From NCBI GenBank assembly GCA_963817025.1, contig CAWFML010000005.1, positions 248,001 through 312,000 of the forward strand: DNA of 64,000 bases, written 5' to 3'. Under the pieces are notes generated by a model. The model made no database searches. It was given only the letters and a program-made list of their open reading frames with translations, and was not told where the DNA came from. Made by a program: the position numbers and the translations under genes. This document shows, piece by piece, positions 35,729 to 43,898 of the stretch; position 1 is the stretch's first letter, and each line of letters begins with the position of its first letter. The DNA comes from JACMLC01 sp963817025. Lineage in GTDB: Bacteria; Acidobacteriota; Blastocatellia; Pyrinomonadales; Pyrinomonadaceae.

Positions 35729-36568
35729 ATGCCTGAAGCCAGCGAGCCATCTTTAGCCATCGCTCTCACCGAAGCAATCAGGCGAGTCCTACAGCAAAGC
35801 TCAATCGCCGCTCTGGCAACGCTCATCGAAGCTCCGCAGGGCGTCGGCGCGAAAATCCTTGTCGAAGAACACGGCGAGCGTGTCGGAAGCCTTAATGACG
35901 CGCGGCTTGATGACGCTGCCGCGCGACACGCGCAGGTCTTTCTCGCCTCGCGCGCCGAAGCCGTAACCTATACCATTAAAGAGTTCGCCCCTGAGCTTGA
36001 TGAATGGCAAGACGCGCGCTTGCTGTTCGAGCGGGTAGAGCCTGAGCCGCGACTCGTCATCTGCGGCGCAGGGCATGTCGGCGCATCGCTCGCGCGGCTC
36101 GCGCGGCTCGTCGGCTATCACACGACTCTGATAGACGACCGCGCGGATTTCGTCACGCGCCAGCGTTTCCCGGATGAAGGGATTGATTTAGTGGTGACAG
36201 ATAATTGGAGCGGCGCGGTCAGCGCGGCCATCGGCGCGGGGCGCGGCGTGTCCGTCGCGGTCGTCACGCGCGGGCATAATGAGGATGAAGAATGCATGCG
36301 CGCGGTCGTCCGGCAGCGGCCAGATTATATAGGCTTGATTGGCAGTCGCCGCCGGACGAACATCGTCCTTGAGCGGTTGCGCGAAACGGGTGCGGATGAG
36401 AGCTTGTTGAAAGAAGTCAGAGCGCCAATCGGGTTGGACATCGGCGCGGTCTCGCCTGAGGAAGTCGCGCTGGCTATTCTCGCAGAGATTATCGCAGAGA
36501 GGCGCGGGGGCGCGTGCGCGCCGCTTTCGGCATGGCGGCGTAGCGAACGGACAAGAGGGCAGACATGA
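35729..36568 (+). CDS. XdhC-family protein with Rossmann domain
   Basis: A 279-residue protein. The first 105 residues are a degenerate XdhC_CoxI-type domain (LATLIEAPQGVGAKILVEEH). A well-preserved XdhC Rossmann domain follows (RLVICGAGHVGASLARLARL, then GVSVAVVTRGHNEDEECMR and YIGLIGSRRRTNIVLERL). The pair suggests a maturation factor for a molybdenum hydroxylase, although no hydroxylase gene is in the window. Its stop overlaps the start of the MFS gene. Confidence 0.88.
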   Translation: MPEASEPSLAIALTEAIRRVLQQSSIAALATLIEAPQGVGAKILVEEHGERVGSLNDARLDDAAARHAQVFLASRAEAVTYTIKEFAPELDEWQDARLLFERVEPEPRLVICGAGHVGASLARLARLVGYHTTLIDDRADFVTRQRFPDEGIDLVVTDNWSGAVSAAIGAGRGVSVAVVTRGHNEDEECMRAVVRQRPDYIGLIGSRRRTNIVLERLRETGADESLLKEVRAPIGLDIGAVSPEEVALAILAEIIAERRGGACAPLSAWRRSERTRGQT

Positions 36569-37884
36569 GGGACGAGGTCAAGAGCAGCAGCATCGGTGGC
36601 AGCGGAATAGAGAGCGATGAGATTCATTCATCGCTCCGCCCTCAGGCTTCATCTCTTGGGCGCGGAGGGATGTTTCGCGCGCTGTCGCATCGAAACTTTC
36701 GCCTGTTCTGGGGCGGCGCGTTTCTCTCGAACATCGGGACATGGATGCAGGCGGTCGCGCAGGGCTGGCTCGTCTTACAGTTGACTAACTCTCCCTTCTG
36801 GCTCGGCGTGGATGGATTTATGGCGACTGCTCCGGGGCTGTTGTTGACTTTGGCCGGGGGAGTTTTCGCAGACCTCGTTGACAGGCGACGCCTGCTGCTC
36901 TTTACGCAGATCGGCGCGATGATGTGCGCGTTCGTCTTAGCAATTCTAATAGTGCTCAATATCGTACAGGTCTGGATGGTGTTGTTGCTGTCGTTTGGCA
37001 CGGGTTGCTGCTTTGCGCTGGCGGGGCCTTCGTATCAGGCGATTACGATTGATCTGGCAGGGCGCGCAGACCTTGCGAATGCCATCTCGCTCAACTCGGC
37101 GCAGTTTCAGCTTTCGCGGCTGGTCGGCCCTGTGTCTGCCGGGTTGGCTTTAGCCGCGGTCGGTCTCGCGGGATGTTTTTTTCTCAACGGCATCTCTTAC
37201 TTTGCCGTCATCGCTTCGCTTTTGATGGTGCGCCTCGAAGGAGCGAGCCACGCCACGACGCATGCCGTGACGGATAGAAGAGCGTTGTGGCGTGATCTGG
37301 TTGATGGCTTTCGTTATGTCTTAGGACGCCCGCGCGTCTCTATGTTGCTGCTCATCTGTTTTGTCACAAACCTTTTCGGCGCGCCGTATCTTTCGCTGAT
37401 GCCATACTTCGCGCGCGACATCCTGCACATGGGCGAGAAAGGACTGGCCCTGATGATGGGCGTGTCCGGCGGCGGAGCATTTATCGGCGCGGTGGTGCTC
37501 GCTTATCTGGGCGACTTCAAACGCAAGGGCTGGTCTGTGCTCTGTGGCTCATTTGCTTTTTCGCTCTGCCTCATAGGATTTTCGCTCTCGACACGCGTCT
37601 CTTTTTCTCTCGTCTTCATTTTCGGAATGGGCTTTGCCATCGTATTCGCAGTGGCCGTGACCAATACTTTGTTGCAAAAGTTGGTGACGGACGAGATGCG
37701 CGGGCGCGTGATGAGCATGTTCATACTCTCTTTTATCGGCGCGATGCCTATCGGCAACCTCATCGCCGGGGCGGCTTCGACACGCTACGGCGCGCCGCAC
37801 ACGCTCGCCACAGGCGGCGTTATTATCGCTATCTTTGTCAGCATCGTGACCGTCCGAAACGAGCGTTTGCGGGAACTGCGCTGA
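36565..37884 (+). CDS. MFS transporter, EntS-like (MFS_3)
   Basis: A 439-residue major facilitator with about 12 transmembrane segments. After an N-terminal tail of about 35 polar residues the family signature HRNFRLFWGGAFLSNIGTWM appears, followed by the DLVDRRRLLLF loop between TM2 and TM3. Members of this branch export siderophores or drugs, as EntS exports enterobactin. The substrate is unknown. The start overlaps the preceding stop by four bases. A shorter form beginning at the internal GGMFRALSHRN Met (36670) is possible. Confidence 0.88.
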   Translation: MRDEVKSSSIGGSGIESDEIHSSLRPQASSLGRGGMFRALSHRNFRLFWGGAFLSNIGTWMQAVAQGWLVLQLTNSPFWLGVDGFMATAPGLLLTLAGGVFADLVDRRRLLLFTQIGAMMCAFVLAILIVLNIVQVWMVLLLSFGTGCCFALAGPSYQAITIDLAGRADLANAISLNSAQFQLSRLVGPVSAGLALAAVGLAGCFFLNGISYFAVIASLLMVRLEGASHATTHAVTDRRALWRDLVDGFRYVLGRPRVSMLLLICFVTNLFGAPYLSLMPYFARDILHMGEKGLALMMGVSGGGAFIGAVVLAYLGDFKRKGWSVLCGSFAFSLCLIGFSLSTRVSFSLVFIFGMGFAIVFAVAVTNTLLQKLVTDEMRGRVMSMFILSFIGAMPIGNLIAGAASTRYGAPHTLATGGVIIAIFVSIVTVRNERLRELR

Positions 37885-37894
37885 TAAAGGAAAG

Positions 37895-37991
37895 TTTCCC
37901 GCAAAGGCGCAAAGAAAGACGCGAAGAAAGCATTCGAGGCAGGTTATAGCTCAACACCTTTGCGAGCTTTTCTTTGCGCCTTTGCGGGAAA
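37895..37991. repeat. long inverted repeat, CGCAAAGGCGC family, 23-bp perfect arms
   Basis: 37895-37917 and 37969-37991 are perfect inverted copies starting TTTCCCGCAAAGGCGCAAAG. The element lies after the MFS gene. It is close in sequence to 28419-28529 but with a different loop. Confidence 0.93.
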
Positions 37992-38179
37992 TCTTCTTAA
38001 AGCTTTCGTGCGAACTGAATTCTACCCTCGTCAATCACATAGCCAGCCTTATCCGGTTTATCTTTACTGGCGTTTCCGATTTCGTGAATTATGCAAGAAT
38101 GAAAGGCAGGAGCGTTCTAAACACCGAACCCCGCGTGCGTGTGTGCAAGCGGCCACAGACCTTTTTGAAGGAGAGAGAG

Positions 38180-40426
38180 ATGCGATTGAAAAATGCCGGT
38201 TTTTTGTTGATAACGTTACTATTATTGCTGGCGGGAGCCTCCGCCGCGCGTGCGCAGGGCGTGATTGTGCCCGGCAGGTGCGAACGCTGCCCGCAACCGC
38301 CACGCCCCGTCACCCTCCCGCGCTCGCTGCCCGTCAAATCCATCAATATCAAAACTAAAATCAACGGTCAGGTGGCGACCACATATCTTGAGCAAATCTT
38401 TCGCAACGACACCGGAGCGACCCTCGAAGGAACGTACCTGTTCCCGATTCCCGAATCCGCTTCGATAGTCGAGTTTGCCATCTGGGACGGCAACAACCGT
38501 CTCGTCGGCGAAGTGCGTTCAAGGGAAGAAGCGCGGCGGATTTACGATGAGATAGTCAGGCGGCAGCGCGACCCCGGACTGCTTGAATACGCCGGAAAAG
38601 ATTTATTTCAAGCCAGCATCTTTCCCATCCCTCCGCACTCTGACAAAAAGCTTGAGCTGACCTACACGCAGGTGCTCAAAGCCGAGTCGGGCACGGTCTC
38701 GTATCGTTACCCGCTCGGCACGGGCCGCCAGATGGTCTCTATCGGGAACGTTTCCGGCTCGGTCGAGATTGATAGCAAAGAACCGATTCGCAATATCTAT
38801 TCCCCGAGTCATGACATCGCGCTCGCGCATCACGGCTCGCGCAATGCGCGTCTCTCTTTTGAAGTTAAAGGCGGGCGCGAACCGCAGGATTTCCAACTTT
38901 TCTATGCGCTCTCGCGTGATGATTTCGGTCTCTCGCTCCTGACGCACAGAGAGCCGGGCAAGGATGGCTACTTCCTCTTGATGCTTTCGCCGAAGGATGA
39001 ATTGACCGAGCAGGAATATGTATCCAAAGACATCGTGTTCGTCTTTGACACTTCGGGTTCGATGTCCGAGGCGGGCAAGATGGAGAAGGCGCGTGCCGCG
39101 CTCCTGTTCGGCATCAGAAGCCTGCGGCCTGAAGACCATTTTAATGTTATCTCGTTTGCTGGCGAAGAACGCTTGATGGAGAGCAGCTTGATTGCCGCGG
39201 ATGATAAGGGCCGTGCACGCGGCGAGGCTTTTGCAAAGAGCTTGCGCGCCACTGGCGGGACAAACATCAACGACTCGCTGCGCGCCGCGCTCAGACAGCT
39301 TCAGCCGAGCGGGCGTCCGCAGATGATTGTCTTTATGACGGACGGGCTGCCGACAGTGAGCGAGACAAATGTTGACCGCATCGTCGAAAACGTGCGCAAG
39401 GAGAGGCCCACGGGCGTACGCATCTTTACCTTCGGCGTCGGCTACGATGTCAACACCGCGCTCCTTGATAGAATCGCAGCCGAGAACAGTGGCCGCGCCG
39501 ATTACGTCGAGCCGAAGGAAGACATCGAAATCAAGGTTTCCAGCTTTTTCACAAAAGTAAATTATCCTGTCCTGACAGACCTCAAGCTCGATATGGGCGG
39601 CGTCAAGACAGACCTCATGTACCCGCGCGACATGCCGGATTTGTTCAAAGGCGCGCAGGTGATTTTGATAGGCCGCTATGACAACGAGCGCGATCTGGAA
39701 AATGTTCGCCTCCGCCTGACGGGCAAGACCGGCAAAGAGCTGCGCACTTTCAACTACGAGCAGCTCAGATTCCCCTTGCGCGAAGAAGACAATGATTTTC
39801 TGCCGCGCCTGTGGGCCACGCGCCGCGTCGGCTGGCTGATGGAGCAGATTCGCTCGAACGGCGAGCAGAAAGAGTTGCGCGATGAGATAGTTGACCTCGG
39901 CACGCGCTATGGCATCGTCACGCCGTACACTTCATATCTCGCGCTTGAAGCTAACTCACGGGACGTAGCAGTCAGCTCGCAGGATTCGTCAGTCAGGCCG
40001 GTTGCCAATCAGGCTCCGGGCGGACGCGCTAACAATATGCAGATGGACGGACAGGATAATAATTCTGTGGCGGGTGCGTCCGCTCCGCGAGAGGCTGCGA
40101 AAGCCACGACCGGCGCGTTGGCCGTCCAACAGAGCAAACGCGCACGCGCGCAGCAGGAGAGCGCGAGCCTCAAGGATGAAGAGACAGCTTCGTCCGCTGT
40201 GCGACGCGTCGGCGGCAAGACATTCTACATGCGCGGCGGCGTGTGGACGGATGCTGAGTTCAAAGGCTCAGGACAGATGGCTGAAACGACTCTTACCTTC
40301 GGCAGCGAAGAATACTTCACGCTGCTCAAGCAGGAACGGCGTCTGGCCGAATACTTCGCACTCGGCGAGCAGGTCGTAGTCGTCCTTGATGGCCGTGTCT
40401 ATCGTGTCAAGGCCGCTGTGCCGTAA
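38180..40426 (+). CDS. secreted VIT and von Willebrand A domain protein
   Basis: A 748-residue protein. The signal peptide (about residues 1-24) ends ARAQ. A VIT domain follows (about residues 40-170, with LEQIFRNDTGATLEGTYLFP). A von Willebrand A domain has an intact metal-ion site (DTSGSM, about residue 293), and a C-terminal region contains KTFYMRGGVWTDAEF. Such VIT-VWA proteins resemble inter-alpha-trypsin inhibitor heavy chains and act in adhesion or envelope assembly; the bacterial role is unclear. ATG 38180 was chosen for RBS GAAGGAGAG and the signal peptide. Confidence 0.9.
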   Translation: MRLKNAGFLLITLLLLLAGASAARAQGVIVPGRCERCPQPPRPVTLPRSLPVKSINIKTKINGQVATTYLEQIFRNDTGATLEGTYLFPIPESASIVEFAIWDGNNRLVGEVRSREEARRIYDEIVRRQRDPGLLEYAGKDLFQASIFPIPPHSDKKLELTYTQVLKAESGTVSYRYPLGTGRQMVSIGNVSGSVEIDSKEPIRNIYSPSHDIALAHHGSRNARLSFEVKGGREPQDFQLFYALSRDDFGLSLLTHREPGKDGYFLLMLSPKDELTEQEYVSKDIVFVFDTSGSMSEAGKMEKARAALLFGIRSLRPEDHFNVISFAGEERLMESSLIAADDKGRARGEAFAKSLRATGGTNINDSLRAALRQLQPSGRPQMIVFMTDGLPTVSETNVDRIVENVRKERPTGVRIFTFGVGYDVNTALLDRIAAENSGRADYVEPKEDIEIKVSSFFTKVNYPVLTDLKLDMGGVKTDLMYPRDMPDLFKGAQVILIGRYDNERDLENVRLRLTGKTGKELRTFNYEQLRFPLREEDNDFLPRLWATRRVGWLMEQIRSNGEQKELRDEIVDLGTRYGIVTPYTSYLALEANSRDVAVSSQDSSVRPVANQAPGGRANNMQMDGQDNNSVAGASAPREAAKATTGALAVQQSKRARAQQESASLKDEETASSAVRRVGGKTFYMRGGVWTDAEFKGSGQMAETTLTFGSEEYFTLLKQERRLAEYFALGEQVVVVLDGRVYRVKAAVP

Positions 40427-40429
40427 CAG

Positions 40430-40515
40430 ATTGCGGAATGCGGAATGCGGAATGCGGATTAAAAGCGATTGAGTCAGATTCTTAAATCCGCAATCCGAAA
40501 TCCGCATTCCGCAAT
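40430..40515. repeat. long inverted repeat, GCGGAATGCGGATT family
   Basis: Left arm ATTGCGGAATGCGGAATGCGG with three tandem units; right arm CAATCCGAAATCCGCATTCC and neighbours. It begins four bases after the VIT-VWA stop codon. It shares its vocabulary with 11606-11709. Confidence 0.92.
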
Positions 40516-40631
40516 CAAATGTTCTGCCATCGTTTTTTTGCCACGCGCTTTGCCATTCCGGGGCGCGTGGCTTTTTCTTGAACTTGATGGCAGAGTTCGT
40601 GTACAAAGGGGACAAGCCGAAACCAAACATT

Positions 40632-41618
40632 ATGAGAAGCACAAACCAAAAAAGATTCCGGCAGTGGGTCTATGTATGGCTTTTGGCGGGGGCGTTGGCG
40701 GGCGCGGCTGCGGCGCAGGAGGGCTGGGTGGCTACGCGGCGCGGCCCTTCCGGGAAAGATTTGAACACGGTCTTTTTCGCAGACTCGAAGCGCGGGTGGA
40801 TTGCCGGAGACGACGGGTTTGTGAGCTATACGAGTGACGGCGGGCACGCGTGGGTGCAGCAGGCGCTCGATACCACGGATGCTGTCAACGACATCTATTT
40901 TCGCAACAAGGAAGACGGCTACCTGCTGGCGGGCAATCGCATCTTCAAGACGGATGACAGCGGGCGCACATGGCGCGAGGCGAGGCGTTTTCTGCCGAAA
41001 GATTTTGACGGCGCGATGCCGGAGTTTTACAGCGTGCGTTTTTCGAGCAAGAAAAAAGGCTGGGTCATAGGCTCTGTCAGCCGCCGCGATCAGGTCGTTG
41101 ATAGCCTCTTGATCTACACGAATGATGGCGGCGCTTCATGGCTGCGCAAGACCGTGCCGACGCGTGAAGAGTTGATTCATCTGGATTTTGTTGACGACGA
41201 GCGCGGGTGGATTGTCGGAGCTTCGGGCACGATTCTCTACACGGATGATGCAGGGGAGACTTGGTCTATACAGCGTTCGGGCGTGAGTGCGACTCTCTAT
41301 CATGTGGACTTTCGCAATAGCCACACGGGCTGGGCAGTCGGCGAGCGCGGGCTTGTCCTGCGCACGACGGATGGCGGCGGCACATGGTCGAAAGTTAATG
41401 TTCCGGTACGCAATACTTTGCTGAGCGTGCAGTTCGTAGATGACGAGAGAGGCTGGATTGTCGGGCGCGGCGGCCTCGTCATGCGCTCGGACGACGGCGG
41501 GCAGACATGGATACAGCAGAAGAGCAAGACCAAACAAAATCTCTACGCCTTATTTATAGAGAAGAAGAACGGCTGGGCCGTGGGCGGCGACGGCATGGTC
41601 TTGCAGTATGAACGTTAA
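40632..41618 (+). CDS. Ycf48-like BNR-repeat secreted protein
   Basis: A 328-residue protein with a signal peptide (ending AGAAAAQ) and a beta-propeller built from BNR/Asp-box repeats of the pattern GWxxG....I..T.DGG.TW. At least six copies are visible, for example GWIVGASGTILYTDDAGETW and GWAVGERGLVLRTTDGGGTW. Ycf48/HCF136 assists photosystem II assembly, but in non-phototrophs this family is of unknown function and probably helps fold or assemble envelope proteins. ATG 40632 is preferred over an upstream start because the signal peptide begins there. Confidence 0.87.
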   Translation: MRSTNQKRFRQWVYVWLLAGALAGAAAAQEGWVATRRGPSGKDLNTVFFADSKRGWIAGDDGFVSYTSDGGHAWVQQALDTTDAVNDIYFRNKEDGYLLAGNRIFKTDDSGRTWREARRFLPKDFDGAMPEFYSVRFSSKKKGWVIGSVSRRDQVVDSLLIYTNDGGASWLRKTVPTREELIHLDFVDDERGWIVGASGTILYTDDAGETWSIQRSGVSATLYHVDFRNSHTGWAVGERGLVLRTTDGGGTWSKVNVPVRNTLLSVQFVDDERGWIVGRGGLVMRSDDGGQTWIQQKSKTKQNLYALFIEKKNGWAVGGDGMVLQYER

Positions 41619-41642
41619 TGTCGCTTGCCAGCCAAGAGTTCA

Positions 41643-41789
41643 TTTAGAAATCACTCAACTTCAAAACCGCTCAACCCTTTGCGCCTTGAATCTTTCTTTG
41701 TTTGCGCCTTTGCGAGAAACGTTGCTCTTTCACGCAAAGGCGCAAAGATAAAACTGAAGGCGCAAAGGGTTGAATGGCTGAGTTCTAAA
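41643..41789. repeat. long inverted repeat, CGCAAAGGCGC family
   Basis: Arms include CTCAACCCTTTGCGCCTT on the left and AAGGCGCAAAGGGTTGAA on the right, plus inner TTTGCGCCTTTGCG and CGCAAAGGCGCAAAG. It lies after the Ycf48-like gene and pairs over most of its length. Confidence 0.9.
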
Positions 41790-41854
41790 TTCCTGTGGAG
41801 CTTGTTGAAGAGCAGGCAACTTGGGCGCGCGGTCAGACATCCGAGGAATTGACT

Positions 41855-41952
41855 AGAGTATCTCCTTTTAAGAGCCGCGCTGGGAACGCGGTTCGGGAAC
41901 ATTCGTTTCCTCCTAAACTAACCGCCCGGCATGTGGGGACACGCCGGGCGGA
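41855..41952 (+). ncRNA. candidate small structured RNA
   Basis: About 100 bases between two convergent genes, not part of the surrounding repeat families. Three consecutive stem-loops can be drawn: GCCGCG with CGCGGT, GGGAAC with GTTTCC, and a strong final CCGCCCGGC with GCCGGGCGG. The last is followed by a T-run and so is a terminator. No convincing promoter is visible. It could be the terminator of a longer 3' untranslated region instead of an independent RNA. Confidence 0.4.
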
Positions 41953-41957
41953 TTTTT
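41922..41957 (+). terminator. rho-independent terminator
   Basis: CCGCCCGGC (41922-41930) and GCCGGGCGG (41943-41951) form a 9-bp GC-only stem with a 12-base loop, followed by ATTTTTG. This is the cleanest intrinsic terminator in the window, and it faces a convergent gene. Confidence 0.85.
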
Positions 41958-41963
41958 GTTAGG

Positions 41964-42045
41964 GCAAAAGTAAAAAGGTCAAAGGCAAAAGTGAAGATGC
42001 GAGGGATGCTGTCTTTACTTTTGCCTTTGACCTTTTACCTTTTTA
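41964..42045. repeat. long inverted repeat, AAAAGGTAAAAGGC family
   Basis: GGCAAAAGTAAAAAGGTCAA on the left, TTGACC... in reverse on the right (TTTGACCTTTTACCTTTTTA). It overlaps the start of the 3' end of the M16 gene. Its left arm matches, without interruption, the reconstituted left arm at 55453. Confidence 0.9.
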
Positions 42046-43869
42046 TTTATTTCTCTTGCCTGTGAAGGGAAGCGCCGGATAACCCGGAAGAGTGATCGTG
42101 CCCTTAATGCTGTCGCTGTCAACCGTGCCTGTGACTTGAGCCTCAGCGGTTTGCCCGCCCATATTCAGGATGAGGATGGCATCGAAGCTGTTGCCATTGA
42201 GGGTCGTCGGCTTTAATTCGGATTCGCCGAGCTGCGATTTCACTGTGCCGCTAATCTTGTTGCCGTCCTGCTTGATATTGAGCGTGGCCGGAAGAGTGTT
42301 GCCGCCCGGCCCTGTGATTTCCAGCGCCCATGTCCCGTCCGCATTCGCTGCCGCTCCGGTGTTATTGCTATTCGTCGTCGTCGCGGTTAACTCTTTGCGC
42401 TTGCCCATCGCGTCATAAATCTCTACGGTCTGAGCATAAGGCTTGATCTGATCAATGATCGCTGCGCCGTCGCCGACGATGATGATGGCGACCTTGTCTG
42501 TCGTGACATACTTCTGCGCGACGCGCTGCACGTCCGCAGCCGTGACCGCGTTGATGCGGTCTCTGTAGGTTTGCAGGTAATCATCAGGCAGGTTGAGCAT
42601 CTTGATCTGCACGAGCTGATTGGTCAATCCTTCCTGCGTTTCTATCTGAATCGGCAACAGGCCCGACAGAAAAGCTTTGTTGTCTTTCAGCTCCTGTTCG
42701 GGAATTGGTTCGGTACGGATGCGATCCATCTCATAGAAAAATTCTTTTAAGGATGCGCCGGTCACAGCCGTGCGAACTTCTGCGGTCGCGCGAAACGTGC
42801 CGCTCCCGCGCCGCGTGTCCAGCACAGATGATGCGCCATAAGTGTAGCCCTTATTCTCGCGCAGGTTCTGGTCCAGACGAGGGCTGAAACTGCCGCCGAG
42901 CATCGTGTGCAAGAGCAGCATCGGATAGTAATCCGGGCTTGAGCGATTGATAGCCAGATTCGCAATCACGATGGTTGATTGTGCAGAGCCGGGACGGTCT
43001 ACCAGATACACCGCGCGCTCTGTGCGCGTGGGCGGCGCAGGGAAGTTCTCGGTCGCGGGCTGTCCCTTCTCCCATTTGCCGAAAAGCTCCGTCACGCGCT
43101 TGAGCGTCGCCTCTCTCTCGACATCGCCGACGATAAAGAGCACGGCGTTGTTGGGAATAAGCATCTGGCGATGAAAGCTCTGAAGCTTTTCGCGTGTCAC
43201 CGCATCAACGGCTTCCGGAGTGGTCGAGACCACAGAGTACGGATGCGCGCCGAAGAGCGTGCGCGCAAGCCTCTCGCCCGCGAGGAAAGAAGGCTGCGCG
43301 CGCTGCTGTATCAATCCCTGTTTGGTGTTTTGTTTGGCGATGTCAATCTCGTTTTGCGGGAACGAAGGATGAAGCGCCACGTCCGCCATGAGGTCTAAAA
43401 TCCGGTCGCCGTAGAGGGCGAGCGCAGAGGCCGCGACGGTCGTGTAATCGGAACTCGAACCGGCTGAGAGGGTCGCGCCCATGCGCGCAATCTCGTCTGC
43501 GATCTGCTTGCTCGTGCGCGTCTCCGTGCCTTCGTTCAAGAGGCCGGTCATCATGCTCATCAGGCCGGGCATGTCCGGCGGGTTGTGCGCGCTGCCAGTG
43601 CGAAAAGCCAGACGATAACTGACGAGCGGCAGGCGCTTCTCTTCCAGAATGACGACGCGCAGGCCGTTGGGCAGCATCGTCTCGAATGGCTTTGGAATGT
43701 TAAGCGACTTGGAAGTGAGCGGCGCGGGCGCTTGTTTGCGAAAATCTTCAGTTTGTGTGGTGCTCATCTTTTGTTGTGCGTTGGCTGGCTGTTGTGCGAA
43801 TGCTTCAAGCGTCCATGCGCCGCTCATCAAGAGGGCGACGCCGAGCAGTAAAAATCTGACTTTAAACAT
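42043..43869 (-). CDS. M16 peptidase-family protein, non-catalytic subunit
   Basis: A 608-residue secreted protein: a signal peptide (about residues 1-25), an M16 fold of two homologous halves, and an extra C-terminal beta domain (about residues 500-608). The catalytic HxxEH motif is absent; the corresponding stretch reads GLMSMMTGLLNEG. In two-subunit M16 proteases one partner keeps the zinc site and the other contributes an Arg/Tyr pair to substrate binding. The adjacent upstream gene encodes the HxxEH partner, so the two probably form a heterodimer in the periplasm. Confidence 0.93.
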   Translation of the reverse strand: MFKVRFLLLGVALLMSGAWTLEAFAQQPANAQQKMSTTQTEDFRKQAPAPLTSKSLNIPKPFETMLPNGLRVVILEEKRLPLVSYRLAFRTGSAHNPPDMPGLMSMMTGLLNEGTETRTSKQIADEIARMGATLSAGSSSDYTTVAASALALYGDRILDLMADVALHPSFPQNEIDIAKQNTKQGLIQQRAQPSFLAGERLARTLFGAHPYSVVSTTPEAVDAVTREKLQSFHRQMLIPNNAVLFIVGDVEREATLKRVTELFGKWEKGQPATENFPAPPTRTERAVYLVDRPGSAQSTIVIANLAINRSSPDYYPMLLLHTMLGGSFSPRLDQNLRENKGYTYGASSVLDTRRGSGTFRATAEVRTAVTGASLKEFFYEMDRIRTEPIPEQELKDNKAFLSGLLPIQIETQEGLTNQLVQIKMLNLPDDYLQTYRDRINAVTAADVQRVAQKYVTTDKVAIIIVGDGAAIIDQIKPYAQTVEIYDAMGKRKELTATTTNSNNTGAAANADGTWALEITGPGGNTLPATLNIKQDGNKISGTVKSQLGESELKPTTLNGNSFDAILILNMGGQTAEAQVTGTVDSDSIKGTITLPGYPALPFTGKRNK

Positions 43870-43898
43870 TTGAGCGTTTCTCTCCTCGTGCTCTACCT

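Noticed and set aside
34948..36568. Frameshifted single xdhC gene
   Set aside because: The first gene stops normally after a complete domain, an unrelated intact gene lies between, and the second has its own degenerate N-terminal domain, so a simple frameshift does not explain it.
41855..41957. Known riboswitch or tRNA
   Set aside because: I could not match the stems to any riboswitch class or a cloverleaf; kept only as an unassigned RNA candidate.
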